The position numbers and the translations under genes were made by a program. From NCBI GenBank assembly GCA_009801085.1, contig VNWV01000010.1, positions 434,001 to 498,000 of the forward strand: DNA of 64,000 bases, written 5' to 3'. Shown here piece by piece: positions 10,262-21,344 of the stretch (positions are counted from its first letter, which is position 1; the number at the start of each line of letters is the position of its first letter). Source of the DNA: Lasiodiplodia sp. COLG20. Taxonomy: Eukaryota; Ascomycota; Dothideomycetes; Botryosphaeriales; Botryosphaeriaceae. The notes beneath the pieces are model-generated. The model was not told where the DNA came from, did no database searches, and saw only the letters and a program-made list of their open reading frames with translations.

Positions 10262-13200
10262 ATGGACGCGAGTGCGCTTGATCCCAACTCCTATACTGCG
10301 CAGCGCCTGGTCCGTCGTCTTCTACCGTGTCCACTTTCTCCGCTTTACTGACCGCCTCGAAGCAACATGCTACTCCCGAACATCTCTATCTTACCTCGCG
10401 CCGCTGCTTCATAGGTCCGATTCCTGAGGGCTGGCTTAAGTCGCACCGCCACGATTGGTACAAACACCATCTGCACATCAATTACTCCTCGCGCGCTGCC
10501 ACATTTTCAACCGACCTCCGTATCACCCACGATCGCCGCACCTCTGGCATCGACGGGCCACGTACCTCGAGACCATTCCGCCCGAGTTTTCCACAACCCG
10601 CCGACATTGACGACGACGACCATGCTCTTGCCAACGGAGATGGGGCCGCCGACACGGGCGCCATCGTTGTTGTGCCGCGGGCGAGCGAGCCAGACCCCGA
10701 GATAGTCGACGAGGAGCTGGCAAGACGGCACAGAAGGACACAATCACGATCCAGCACCGCAAAAAGCCGCGTGGAGATGCTGAAAAGACCGGATTACAAA
10801 AGAGATAATACAGGCTCTTATGTCACGGCCCGCGAAGAGATTCGTCCGCCTTCAATCCAGGAGCCGCGCGCCATTTCCGTGGCCGAGAGCAGCCTGCAGA
10901 TCCCCTCGTCTCCACGTGTTGACGGCTCTACCTCTTCGTTGTTGCCAAAGGCCCACACTGCTCCCCCGGATCCTGTGCCAACGCAGCCTGAGGAGGCGAG
11001 TAATACCAGGCAAGACACTGGCCGCGCCTTGGTGAAGTTTGATTTACCCGAAGATTCGATGAAGGCTGAGATCCAGGCAAAGGCACAACTTGCTAGGACT
11101 CACCTGGGCCAGAAAGGCCGCCGTCTCAAGAAAACCAAGCTTCGCGATGGCCAGATAGTCAAAATGGACAAGATGCTGGTGCGCGTGGATTTCACAATCT
11201 CCGAAGTTGCTGAAGAATTTGACGAGAATGAAGCCCACAAGATTGAATCACGCACCAGTGAAAAATGGCGGGAGTACATGGTCGTGTGTCGCGACAATCA
11301 TGAAGCCGATGAGGATTTTCCTTTCGTACTCCAGATGTACAAATCACGAGTAGGTGCTTTCCTTGATTTCGATTCAAATCGATGTATGCGAGAGAATTGG
11401 TTTTGGTTTATAATTTGACTGACCACCGACACAGGTAATCGCAGCGGTTGAAGGATCAAAAAATAAAAAGAAGGCAAAGCATGAAATTCGACTCGGCCCT
11501 AAGTACACTAGAGTCAATCTCTATTCATCACTGGACAAGACTGTTGTCATATGGACGCCGGCGCGCAAAGGGACGAAGATTTACATCATGCGCCCGCGTT
11601 CGGGCTCCAGCGCTGCTGAGTGGTATACCTTCCTCAGGAATATCCTAGGATGGAACCGAGCCTCGGAGCTACAAGTCAACGTGCCCGATCTGGATGTGAG
11701 CCTCCGCCTGGACAACCCATTTCAGGAGCTGGAGTCGTCCAAGGAGCTACAGGAAGCCGCCAAAGGGAATGAGGAAGCAATGGTGAAGGCGGTCCAACAG
11801 GAGCAAGCTGTTGCTAAAAACATCATTAACCGTGCCATTGAGATGCTAAGCCAAACCCAAGAATATTCTGAGGTTGTCAAGAAATGGACCGCATCCGAAC
11901 GAATTGGACTTGCTTGGAAGCGGTACGACCGATTGGAGTGGATACATGGCCCCAACGAGAAGAAAATGTACGGTTCTATTGCCATGGCGCGAACCCACGA
12001 ATTGGAGCTGCGTCCCAAGGAGCATTATCCCACCAAAGCAAGGACCAAGAAGAACAATATCATTGAAGAGCCTGTCCCAGTCGAAGGATTCTTGGTCCGA
12101 CTGACAAGCCAGAGGGGACTCGATCAGAGGCTCGGCCGTATGTTTTTCAAACGACTTTATTTTTCGACGCACGACAACTATTTGGTATTCTCCCGACCTG
12201 CAAAGGCCGTCCCACCGCCGCCACCGAAGTTACCATGTATTGGCAGCTCGCGACTACCCACACCAAAGGAGATCACCGACGCAATACCTTTGGTGTATGC
12301 TGTAAGTTTATGAGATTTGAAGCTTTCTCTATGACCTCTAACCTTGGGCAGGTTAATCCTTATCCCGTCAAGGACGGAGAGATAGAATGGCTGGCAGGCG
12401 GCGACGGGAGCTCATCAGAAAATATCCGTTACCGTGACCGGGACGCTGAAGATGAAGCTGAGAGGAAGACGAACCTGTTGCTGAAATGCGATGGTTACAT
12501 CAACCTCTGCAACATCAAAAAAGTCCGCAAAGTACACCGCGGTGCATCCGCGGCTGATGAGAATATGGATGAAGGGTCTGATGTTGATTTCGATCTGGAT
12601 GTGGATGACTCAATGGAAGACGATGGCATCACTCATGAATTTGATGATGAAAGGACGTTTGAGCTGGTCCTGAGAAATGGCCTTATCATTCGTCTTCAAG
12701 TAAGAGTTTGACAACCCCCAGCAATGCTTTAGTTACTGACAAGCACAGGCTTTCGACAAAATGACGAAGAAGGAATGGATGCACCGTCTCCGTAAGCTTG
12801 TCAAGTACTGGAAGTATCGCACAGCAACCGACATTCAACTCTACAAAACGATCCGGAAATACAACCTGGAACTTCTCAAAATCGACGAAGAGGCGGAAGC
12901 AATTGTGGGACAGTTCGCACGAAAGTGGGAGGTCTTGCATGCGCACGCCAGCTCCGAACTGTACAATATGTGCGGAATTTCCGCCTGTCGTTCTATTCAT
13001 GTATGCCACACCACCCTTAAACCGATCCATAGCAATGAATCCGTCTCGTTTCCTAACCTAATAGCAGATCTCCGGCGTCCTCTTCCGCAAGCCGCGACGC
13101 CACGCGACCTTCACGCGCTGCTCGGTCATCCTGTCGGCGGGCACGCTGCTGATCTTCCAGGACTCGGTGCGCAAGAGCACGGGCAAGCAGCTAGCGCACA

Positions 13201-13643
13201 TCCACCACGAGCACATCTCGACGCTGGACCTGCGCGACTGTTATCTGTATTCGGGCCTGCTGACCGAAGCGGACCTGCTGTACCAGAACCGCACCTTCGA
13301 CAACAACCGCCCGGGCCACACGGCGCTGCCGCGCATCTACCTCGAGGACGGCTGGACTAGCACGGACGAAGACTACATGACGTGCTTCGCGCTGTGGCAC
13401 GGCCGCAAGAAGAGCTTGTTTAGGAGGGGCCACGGTGACGATGAGGTGCAGAAGGAGGTGTTCGAGAAGGAGGGCGGTAGGCGGAGTAGGTGGAAGTTGG
13501 TGAGTCAGCTTGGCGTGCCTGGGAATACGATGGTGTTCAAGGCGCGCAGCCGTGCGGAGAGGGACCATTGGGTGCTTGCTATCCAGACGGAGTGCGAGAG
13601 GTTGGCGCAGGCGGAGGAGGTGAGGATTGTGGAGAGTGCTTGA
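10262..13643 (+). CDS. Spo71/Mug56-like PH-domain protein
   Basis: Six exons (10262-10309, 10363-11349, 11435-12301, 12352-12699, 12749-13000, 13067/13068-13643) give about 1025 residues. The family acts in yeast at the prospore membrane during sporulation; PH domains tie it to phosphoinositide membranes. The conserved opening RRCFIGPIPEGWLKSHRHDWYKHH starts near residue 30 in the second exon. Central segments read like PH-fold strands (VNLYSSLDKTVVIW, IYIMRPRSGSSAAEWYTFLRNILGW). A coiled region (KMTKKEWMHRLRKLVKYWKYR) precedes a last PH-like domain ending AERDHWVLAIQTECERL. The first exon is the weakest part: its donor (GTCCGT) is not optimal, but it is the only simple way to join the ATG at 10262 to the conserved frame. 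In moulds a role in conidiation or ascospore formation is only inferred. Confidence 0.8.
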
Positions 13644-14267
13644 GGGGGGTGAGGGCGTTTGGATTGGATTGCGGGTGCGGGTGGTTGTTCATGGTTTAAT
13701 GGATGATGTGGGTGGTTGACGTCTGGATTGGGTTGGGGGGTATTCTTGTCGTTTTAGGAGATGAGGGTGGCGGTTTTCCTGTACTCTTCTCCTTTTCATT
13801 TGTTCCTCTTCCTGAGATTCCCTTGGCTTGGACCTTTGCGTTTCATTTTTCACGTATCCTTTTCCTTATTGTCTCTTCACCTTACCTTGTTTCTGCTTTT
13901 CATCTGGCATACCACTCGTTTTCTTCCTCGCTGTACTCATGGTCATGATTCTTACTTGGGAGCATACGAGACTTGACACTAAATTCTAATATTTTCCGAA
14001 CGTATTTAATGTTCTTATTTGAGAACACGATGATGAATAGGTTTTCGAATATGGTCTGGCTCCTGAATGCATAACTGGAACGCTCGAGGAGATCGAAGCT
14101 CGGCATGCCGATGAAATAACCTTCAAAACGCAACAATAAGATGACTTTGTTACCAATCCAAAAATGGAGGCATGCATCTCTCTGACTTCTAGACAACCGA
14201 AAGAAGACGAAAGTTGGCCATATCTACCGCATCCCCCCCCCTCTCAATCCCTAACTCTTCTTCTCCT
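13644..14267. other. Convergent 3' region, no gene seen
   Basis: This stretch lies between the stops of the Spo71-like gene and the minus-strand aminotransferase. It is T-rich and without coding evidence, consistent with two 3' untranslated regions. Confidence 0.4.
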
Positions 14268-15670
14268 TCACGCCTTCGATCCAAAGATGACGCGATCAAA
14301 CGTCTCGACGAAGCCCCTGATCTCGTCCTCGGTGTTGTAGTGCACCATGCTCACGCGGACGACGCCCTCGGGCGCCAGCTGCAGCACCTCGTCGCACAGC
14401 CTCTTGCTGTAGAAGTGGCCCCAGCGGAAGCCGTAGTCGGACACGGCCTCGACGGCCTCGACGACCTCGCGCGCGTTTTTGCCCTTCACGCCGAAGCTCA
14501 CCGTCGGCACGCGCTTGGCGGCGTCGGGATCGCGCTCGCCGTAGATAGTCACGGAGTCGCCCTTGGACGCGAGGTAGTCGAGCAGCACGGCCTGCAGGCG
14601 CTGCTCGTGCGCGGCGATGGCGGAGGAGACGGCCACGGCGTTGCCGGCGGCGTAGGGCCCGCCGAGGTAGGTGAGGAGGATGGGGAGGGTTTGGGTTAGC
14701 TCGTAGTTGGACGCGGCCAGGCCGAGCTTGTCGGTTAGGGTCGTGGTCGGGTTGAAGTAGTGCGAGAGGGGCGTGAGGGAGGATTGGGCGCTGCGAGCGC
14801 CGTAGAGCATGCTGATGTGCGGCCCGTAGACTTTGTACCAGGAGAAGCTGTAGAAGTCGACGCCGAGGGCTTTGACGTCGATGCGGCGGTGCTGGGGGTG
14901 GGGTGGGGCGGGTTAGTTTGGGCGCGGTTGGGAGAGGGGTGGGGTGGGTTGGACTTACGGGAGCGTAGGCCACGCCGTCGACGCAGAAGAGGGCGCTGGG
15001 GACGGTGTGGACGGTGTCGGCGAGGGAGCGGATGTCGTGGATGGTGCCGAGGATGTTGGAGGCGTGGGTGCAGGTCACGAGCTTGGTCTTGGGGGAGAGC
15101 AGCGGCTTGAGCGACTCGGGCGTGAGCTTGGGGTTGGTGGTCGGTGGGACGGTCCACCACTTCAGAGTGAGGTTCTTCTGCTTGGCGATGGCGACCCAGG
15201 AAGCAATGTTTGCTTCGTGGTCTAGGTTGGAGACGACGAGCTCGTCGCCGGGCGAGAAGTTGATGGCGATGGACAGGTTGCGGAAAAGCTGGGTGGTGGA
15301 GCCGCCAATCACTGGAAAAAAGTCAGTCTTCAGTTTTAATATCATGAGTGCTGGAAAACGGCATACCAACTTCGTCATTCTCGGCGTTGATGTACTGGGC
15401 GCCAGCTACAAGGCCGTCGCTGAAATGCTTGGTCGAAGCAGCACCAACGGGATATGAAGCACCAAGTTGGACATTGTTGGTGGAGAGGTAATCGGAGATG
15501 CTGAAATGGAGTCAGTCCTGCGGTTTTATTTCTCCCTTGCTATTTCGCTCTCACGATTTGATGACATCGCCCAGGGCCTGACTACCGCCGGCATTGTCGA
15601 AGAAGACCTGCTTCTGGTTCAAGGCAGGGAATTTGGAACGCGCATTGGCAATGTCGAAGGTAGAGGCCAT
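14268..15670 (-). CDS. Class V PLP-dependent aminotransferase / cysteine desulfurase-like protein
   Basis: Four exons (15670-15555, 15500-15367, 15311-14959, 14891-14268) give 408 residues. The fold-type I PLP enzyme is recognised from FFDNAGGSQ near the N-terminus, GGSTTQLFRNL (cofactor phosphate site), the SNLDHEAN block, CVDGVAYAPHRRIDVKALGVDFYSFSWYKVYGPH with the likely Schiff-base lysine in WYK, and a C-terminal RVSMVHYNTEDEI. This is the eukaryotic/bacterial branch annotated as cysteine desulfurase-like or isopenicillin-N-epimerase-like, distinct from mitochondrial Nfs1. No targeting peptide is obvious, so it is probably cytosolic. Substrate is unknown. An in-frame methionine exists further upstream, but MASTFDIANAR fits the family start better. 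Confidence 0.9.
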
Positions 15671-16326
15671 GATGAATCGTGATGTGAGGTTAGAGCTCAG
15701 AGGCAGACTGCGGGGGATGTCGAGGAGAGCTCGGTGTGATTTGGATGACGACCGAGATACATCCCACTTTCCGTATCCACCCAAGTGCGGGGCAGCCCGA
15801 TAAAAAGTGGGATCACCACATCAGGGCTTCTTCCCCAGTCAAATCGGCTTGCACCATGCTTGTTGAGATTACATAAAATCAATCCCAAGAAGGCCATGGT
15901 TCGGATGCGTGTTGCACATGCGCGGGGAATCCATTTGGATCAATCATGTCTATGATAAAGAACAGGTCTGATCCATGATGATAAGCAATATATAGATAGG
16001 TCTTTGGTCATAACCAGAGTTGCATACAAGAGCGAAGGCATTCAGCTAAGAACAGGCAGTGACCAACATCGAACCAGGGCAGCTCACGCATCTTTTCGAG
16101 AACAAAAAAAAAAAAAACCAGCATGGCAGACCAAAAGACAGGGCACATTCTGGAATGTGTCTGAGAAGAGACGATGCAACATAGCCAGTTCGAGAGAGAT
16201 GCAAGGGCAGGTGGAGCGTGACTGGGTGTCGACCGCGTCGCAGAGACCCGACGAGTGGCCCAAGCGCAGCGCGCATTCGGACAAGGGACGCGTCCCCCGG
16301 CGCAGCGTCATCGCATTCATGGCATC
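15671..16326. other. Divergent intergenic region with an A14 tract
   Basis: This is the shared upstream region of the aminotransferase (minus) and the gamma-tubulin complex gene (plus). It contains a run of adenines near 16106-16119. No coding evidence. Confidence 0.4.
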
Positions 16327-19300
16327 ATGGACATAGACATCGAAGAGCACACCGATGCCTTCGCCGTCCGCGACCTGTGGCGCCCTTCGCGCTTCGCTCT
16401 CCCGGACCAGCAGCGCGATGCGACTCTCTTCCCAGAGCTGGAGCTCGACAGTGAGTCGTCCCAGCCCGACGCGTTTTGCGACTCACCTAACGCGACAAAG
16501 TCAACCACATAAAAATCGACAACCCCTACGCCCCTACGAAGAGCCTCGAGCAAGACCTACGCCTTCCAGACCTTGATAACTTCCAGTATGGCCCGCTCGA
16601 GGACCTGGACCTGCTCCAGGAGTCCACCGTCTCCGCCGTCCCTGCCCAATCGCAACCTCAAGACGAAGCCCAGGATGACGACTTGTGGAAAGATGCGGCC
16701 ACTCAGGGGCCTATAAAGGATAGTGTGAGGTTTCATACTTGGGACTCGTTTGAGAAGCCAGGCTTTCAAGAACCGAGCCATTCCTACATCGCTGAGGCAG
16801 GCCCGGAGGCTTTCGACGCCGCCCTGCTTAGGATGCAAGAGACCGACCCCTCCAAGCCAGCTGGCAGGACCGTGAGGTCGGATATACTGCTTGGGTCGCT
16901 CTTCAATCTCGGTCTTGGTCGCTCTTCTGTGCTGTTCAGGTACGAGCAAATGGAGCATACTTTCGCTCAGGCCATTCATGACCAGAGAATGTCTGGCTTC
17001 TCCCTGGTTTCTGCCCAGAACCTGATCCGCGACTTCATCCACGGCGGTGCTACTTTCAAGATCCTTCGTGAATTTGCCGATCGAACTTGCGGAGCCGAAA
17101 ATGCGTTTCCTTCCAAGGTGGCTCTGGCGACCGCAATCGGAACTATCGTATCTGCTATGGAAAACCACCTCGGCAATCAGAGGAGTTCCGTGTCGACCCT
17201 ACTGCAGCTTCAGCAGCTATTTCGCAGGCCTCATCACATATTATTGAAAGTCAAGGCCGTTGCCGAGGCGGTGAAGTCTCTGTCCACGAACGAGGACCTG
17301 ATCACTATGCTGTACATGCACGTCCATGACATGGAACAAGAGGACACGTGGTTGAGGTCCGTCTTCCTGGACATCCTCAAGAGCGTCAGCAACCCCTGGC
17401 TTGAATTTGCCGCTGAATGGACCGGGCTTCGTTGCGGCCTCCGGACTGGTTTCACCAACGAAGACGTCAAGCACACATTCGTTGGCATCGAAGAGACGCC
17501 CGAAGATCAGAATGAATCCCGTCCGCTGCCAGAACACTTCTACAGGCCGGAGAACATGCCATCGTTTATCCCCGAGGAGGATGGCCATACTATCTTCGAA
17601 ACTGGAAAAAGCTTGCGCTTCCTCGAAGTCCACCATCCTGGCCATCCTCTATGTGCACCTCACAAAGTGGGCTTGCAAGCACCGTCGCTGGATTGGAAGT
17701 TTGGTTGGGAGGATATGGAAAGCATCGCCACCAAAGCCAAGCAATATGAGAGAAGTTTGGCCGAGGCCATCAGGAAGTACAAGCATACTTTGGTAGATGA
17801 CGACCACCTCGGCAGGAGGTCTTCGGATGTTGGTATGGGCGTCGGGCCAAATGTCGAACCAGCAGATTATGAGCGCAACATCTACGATACGGTAGAGCTT
17901 TTCGACCAGATTCCCGCCAGCGAGGAGAGTGGATCAGCAACGACGCTGCACTCGCTCGTCCTTTCATCTATATCCCCACAAAACTCGGACGAAGGCCTCT
18001 ATACATTTGCTCCACCTATAGCGCTAACCCCAACGCTCTCCCTGACGCCGTTGTTTCTTGCACAAGCCCGTCTCGTCAACGCAACAACACTTCGGCTCTT
18101 CTTCCGATCACACGACTTACGTCTCCATCTTTCCGTGCAACGGCAATACCAGCTCCTAGGCGACGGCATGTTCATGTACCGCCTGACTTCAGCCTTGTTC
18201 AGCCCGGAACTCGAGACAGCAGAACGAAGGCGCGGCACCGTACGGACAGGCGCTCCCATGGGACTAAAGCTGGGCTCACGGTCGACCTGGCCGCCCGCCA
18301 GCTCGGAGCTGCGTCTCGCGCTCATGGGCATCCTCAGTGAGAGCTACCACTCGTCCCGGCTCTACAAGAAACACGTCTCCTCTTCCCACAGGAAGCGACA
18401 AGATCACAAGCGCCTCCGCGAGACGCCCGACCTGCCGGGCAACCTCAGCTTCTCGATCCGCGTCCTGTCCAACGCCGAGATCGAGCAGTGCATGGACCCG
18501 AACTCGCTGGCGGCGCTCGATTTCCTGCGCCTGCAGTACGCGCCGCCGCCGCCGCTACACCTCGTCATGACGGCGGCCGCGCTCGACAAGTACGACCGCG
18601 CCTTCCGCCTACTACTACGCATCGCCCGCATGCTATTCGTCGTCAACCACCAACTAGTACTGCCGCGCGATGGTGATGGTGCCGTCATCCCGGGCGTCTG
18701 GGAGAGCAGGTGCTTCCGCAACGAGGCGCACCACTTCGTCAGCGCCGTCGCGGCCTACTTCTTCGACGAGGCCATCGGCGAGACGTGGCGCGCGTTCGAG
18801 GCAAGGCTGGACGGGCTGGAGCGGCGGATGCGGGCGGAGGATGAGTATGGCCGTGGTGATGAGGAGGAGGAGGAAGAGTCTTCATCTCCTTTCGGCCGGT
18901 TGGTGGCAGAGGGCTTGGAGAGCGTGCGCGCGGCGCACGAGGACTGCCTCGATCGCATCCTGTTCGCGCTGCTGCTGCGCCGCCGCCAGGCGCAGGTGAT
19001 GCGCCTGCTCGAGGAGATTTTCGAGACGGTGCTGGCGTTCGCGACGCGTGTGAGTGGGTACAATGCTGCGAGCAGCGAAGGAGTCACGGCAACCGCCGTC
19101 TCGCCGGAAGAAGCGCAAGAGGTGCGCGAGATGTACATGCTTTTCCGCAGCAAGGTCAACGTCTTCATGACCGTCTGTCGCGGGCTGACGGGCAAGCGGG
19201 GCGCGTATGGTGGGGACAAGGCTTCTTCATCTTCGAGGAAGAAGTTCGGCGGTAGTGCGCTGCTCGGGGCGGCGCGTGATGATGATGCGGTGGGCACCGA

Positions 19301-19391
19301 GGGGGAAGAGAACACGATCGATAGGCTGCTGTTGAAGCTCGAGATGAATGGGTATTACGCCGCGCCTGTCACGACGGATTTGGGGGCTTGA
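16327..19391 (+). CDS. Gamma-tubulin complex component (GCP5/GCP6-type Spc97/Spc98 family)
   Basis: Two exons (16327-16450 and 16501-19391) give 1004 residues. The protein belongs to the Spc97/Spc98/GCP family that assembles the gamma-tubulin ring for microtubule nucleation at spindle pole bodies. The N-terminus is acidic (MDIDIEEHTDAF). The GCP N-terminal module begins near SDILLGSLFNLGLGRSSVLF, and the C-terminal module includes LNPNSL-like DPNSLAALDFLRLQYAPPPPLHLVMT and a helical end (FRSKVNVFMTVCRGLTGKR). An acidic insert (DEEEEEESSSPFG) interrupts the C-terminal half. The long diverged spacer and the LFNLGLGRSS block point to GCP5 or GCP6 (Mod21/Alp16) and not GCP2/3, but I cannot separate the two. 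The intron acceptor AAAG is weak but keeps the frame. Confidence 0.82.
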
Positions 19392-21344
19392 GTTGGGTTT
19401 GTGTGAGATGGCTGGCTGGCTCTTTGCCATTGGATGATGGGGGGGTTTGGATGGATGGATGGAAGGAAGTGGAGCCCAAGACAGCGTGATGCTTTGCTGT
19501 TGATGACGATGATGACATATCTGAAAAAATGACTACACGATCTCTATCTCTCATTTACCTATGAGGCCAGGCAATTGAGGTGTGCACGTAAACCCGGGGC
19601 ATGTCGAACCGAACAGGCTGACGATGGCGGATCTACATCGTCGTCAAAACTCGCTCATCCCCAGCCAACGAGATCAACAATCATGAAATCTTCTCCGACG
19701 TTTGTCTGACAAGTTTCACCTTTTTCGTCGATAGCTTCATCATCAACCACCCCACCCCAGCCTTGCTACTTTCCTCTTGCCAATAATCGATAGAAACAAG
19801 CACGACGATTATCACACTAGTACTATGTTTAGCGCCCTCGGACTTATGTATGTGCAGCGAGTCAATACCGGTAGGGCCGGCGGCCGGGCGGCGACAGCGG
19901 CGGCGGCGGGCGACGAGCCATACCACCGGAGACACACCTTACACAAGCCACGACAAGCTTCGGACGTTCGGGGATAAATGCCTGTCGACATCGGATGATG
20001 AGGGGGGCTAGCTAGTAGCACTATGTATTGCACACAGCGTTCTAGAAGCCCGGCGGCGCACTACTTACTCGCAAGTGAGAGCAGCGGCGCTATGCCCGGA
20101 AGGCGGCCGCGCAACCCCACGCCACACATATTTGCTAACTAACGCCCAAAACAGCGCCCGCCCGATTCGGCCGCTGCTGGGCCACGTACTTCTTATGCTT
20201 GATGACGGCAAGGAGGGAGGCTTAGCTTGCCTTCGCTAGCCTTCCCGGCGGGCCGGCAAGGCCTTCCACTACACAGGGGGGTGGTGCATTGGGAGGGATG
20301 GTCACGAGAGTGAAGGATTGCTGATGATGATGATGCGGCCGTTTTTTCGTGGCCTGCTTGTCCCGAGGTTCTGGGAAAACGGGGGGGAGGAGGCGCAGCA
20401 AGTTGCTGGTAGCGCGGTGGGGAAAAAAAGAGAGTCGTTTTGGTTTTAGATTTGTTTTGGAAGGGATCTGTTATTGGGTTTGTTTCCGTTTACAGAAGAA
20501 ATCGCGAGCGGGTTTAAGAAGGTGTTGGGATCACACAGGCCCGTATGTGTACAATGACGTTGGTCGCTTCGGGGAAAGTCAAGGGTAAGGGAACAGCACT
20601 ACTGTGCAGGCAATGAAAGGAGAAACATAATCTAGATCAGGGGAAGCCCCAAGGCCGCGGGAGGTACGGTAATGCACTGCGGAAGCCAAATGCAGTTGTG
20701 TGGTGCAAAACGTAATGGTTAATCATGATATTAGTTGACTAGCTCGCATGCCGAGGCATGTGGACGTCGTGTGTCTGTATCTTACTTTACGTGCCATTTG
20801 CTACTTGCTGCTAATGCAAGATTACGAAAGAAGATTGAAGAGAAAACCATGGCTATGCCACCCGCGCGTATGCATCTGCGCGTTGTCTGTGGCTGAAGAG
20901 CTCTTGGTGGATTGTTGCTCTTTGAAACGAGGCTTACGCGGCCTTCCAATACCCACTCCTAGATAACGCCACACCCAAACTCATGAAACTCCGTGAAAAA
21001 AGCCATAACGTTTAAATCCATGTCCCAAACATACAGACGTACTTACCTATTCCGAGCATATGCGTGCCTACGGATGAAGTGTTTGATTGAAGAGTAAAAA
21101 AATTTTGTGCATGAAATCAAGTCGTCAATTGGTCTCGTGAACTGCACAGTCGCCTCTGATGTGGGCCATATCCGGCTCTCTTAGTCGTCTCTCCTCTTTT
21201 TCGCCGTGATGCTAATGTGCGCCCCCGTCTTGAAACGTGTAGAATGAAGTGTTAAGAATTTTTAGAGAATCGCCTTCGTCGACCGAAACAACCCTCGAGT
21301 GTCTCTGTTTCTCGGAGATACTCCTGGGTTGAAGCGAGGAGGGC
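19392..21344. other. Long convergent intergenic region
   Basis: About 2 kb between two convergent genes without a supportable coding region. Short frames near 19800-19980 and 20350-20590 lack any family motif, and composition changes abruptly several times. It could hold long 3' untranslated regions or a non-coding RNA, but nothing in the sequence shows this. Confidence 0.4.

Noticed and set aside
14296..15378. 360-codon minus-strand frame overlapping the aminotransferase
   Set aside because: It reads through the intron at 14958-14892 and then continues in the wrong frame as an Arg/His/Pro-rich sequence. The spliced form gives a complete PLP enzyme.
19797..19977. Small plus-strand frame with Gly/Ala-rich tail between the GCP and membrane-protein genes
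   Set aside because: No family motif or splice context, and an equally open frame on the opposite strand.
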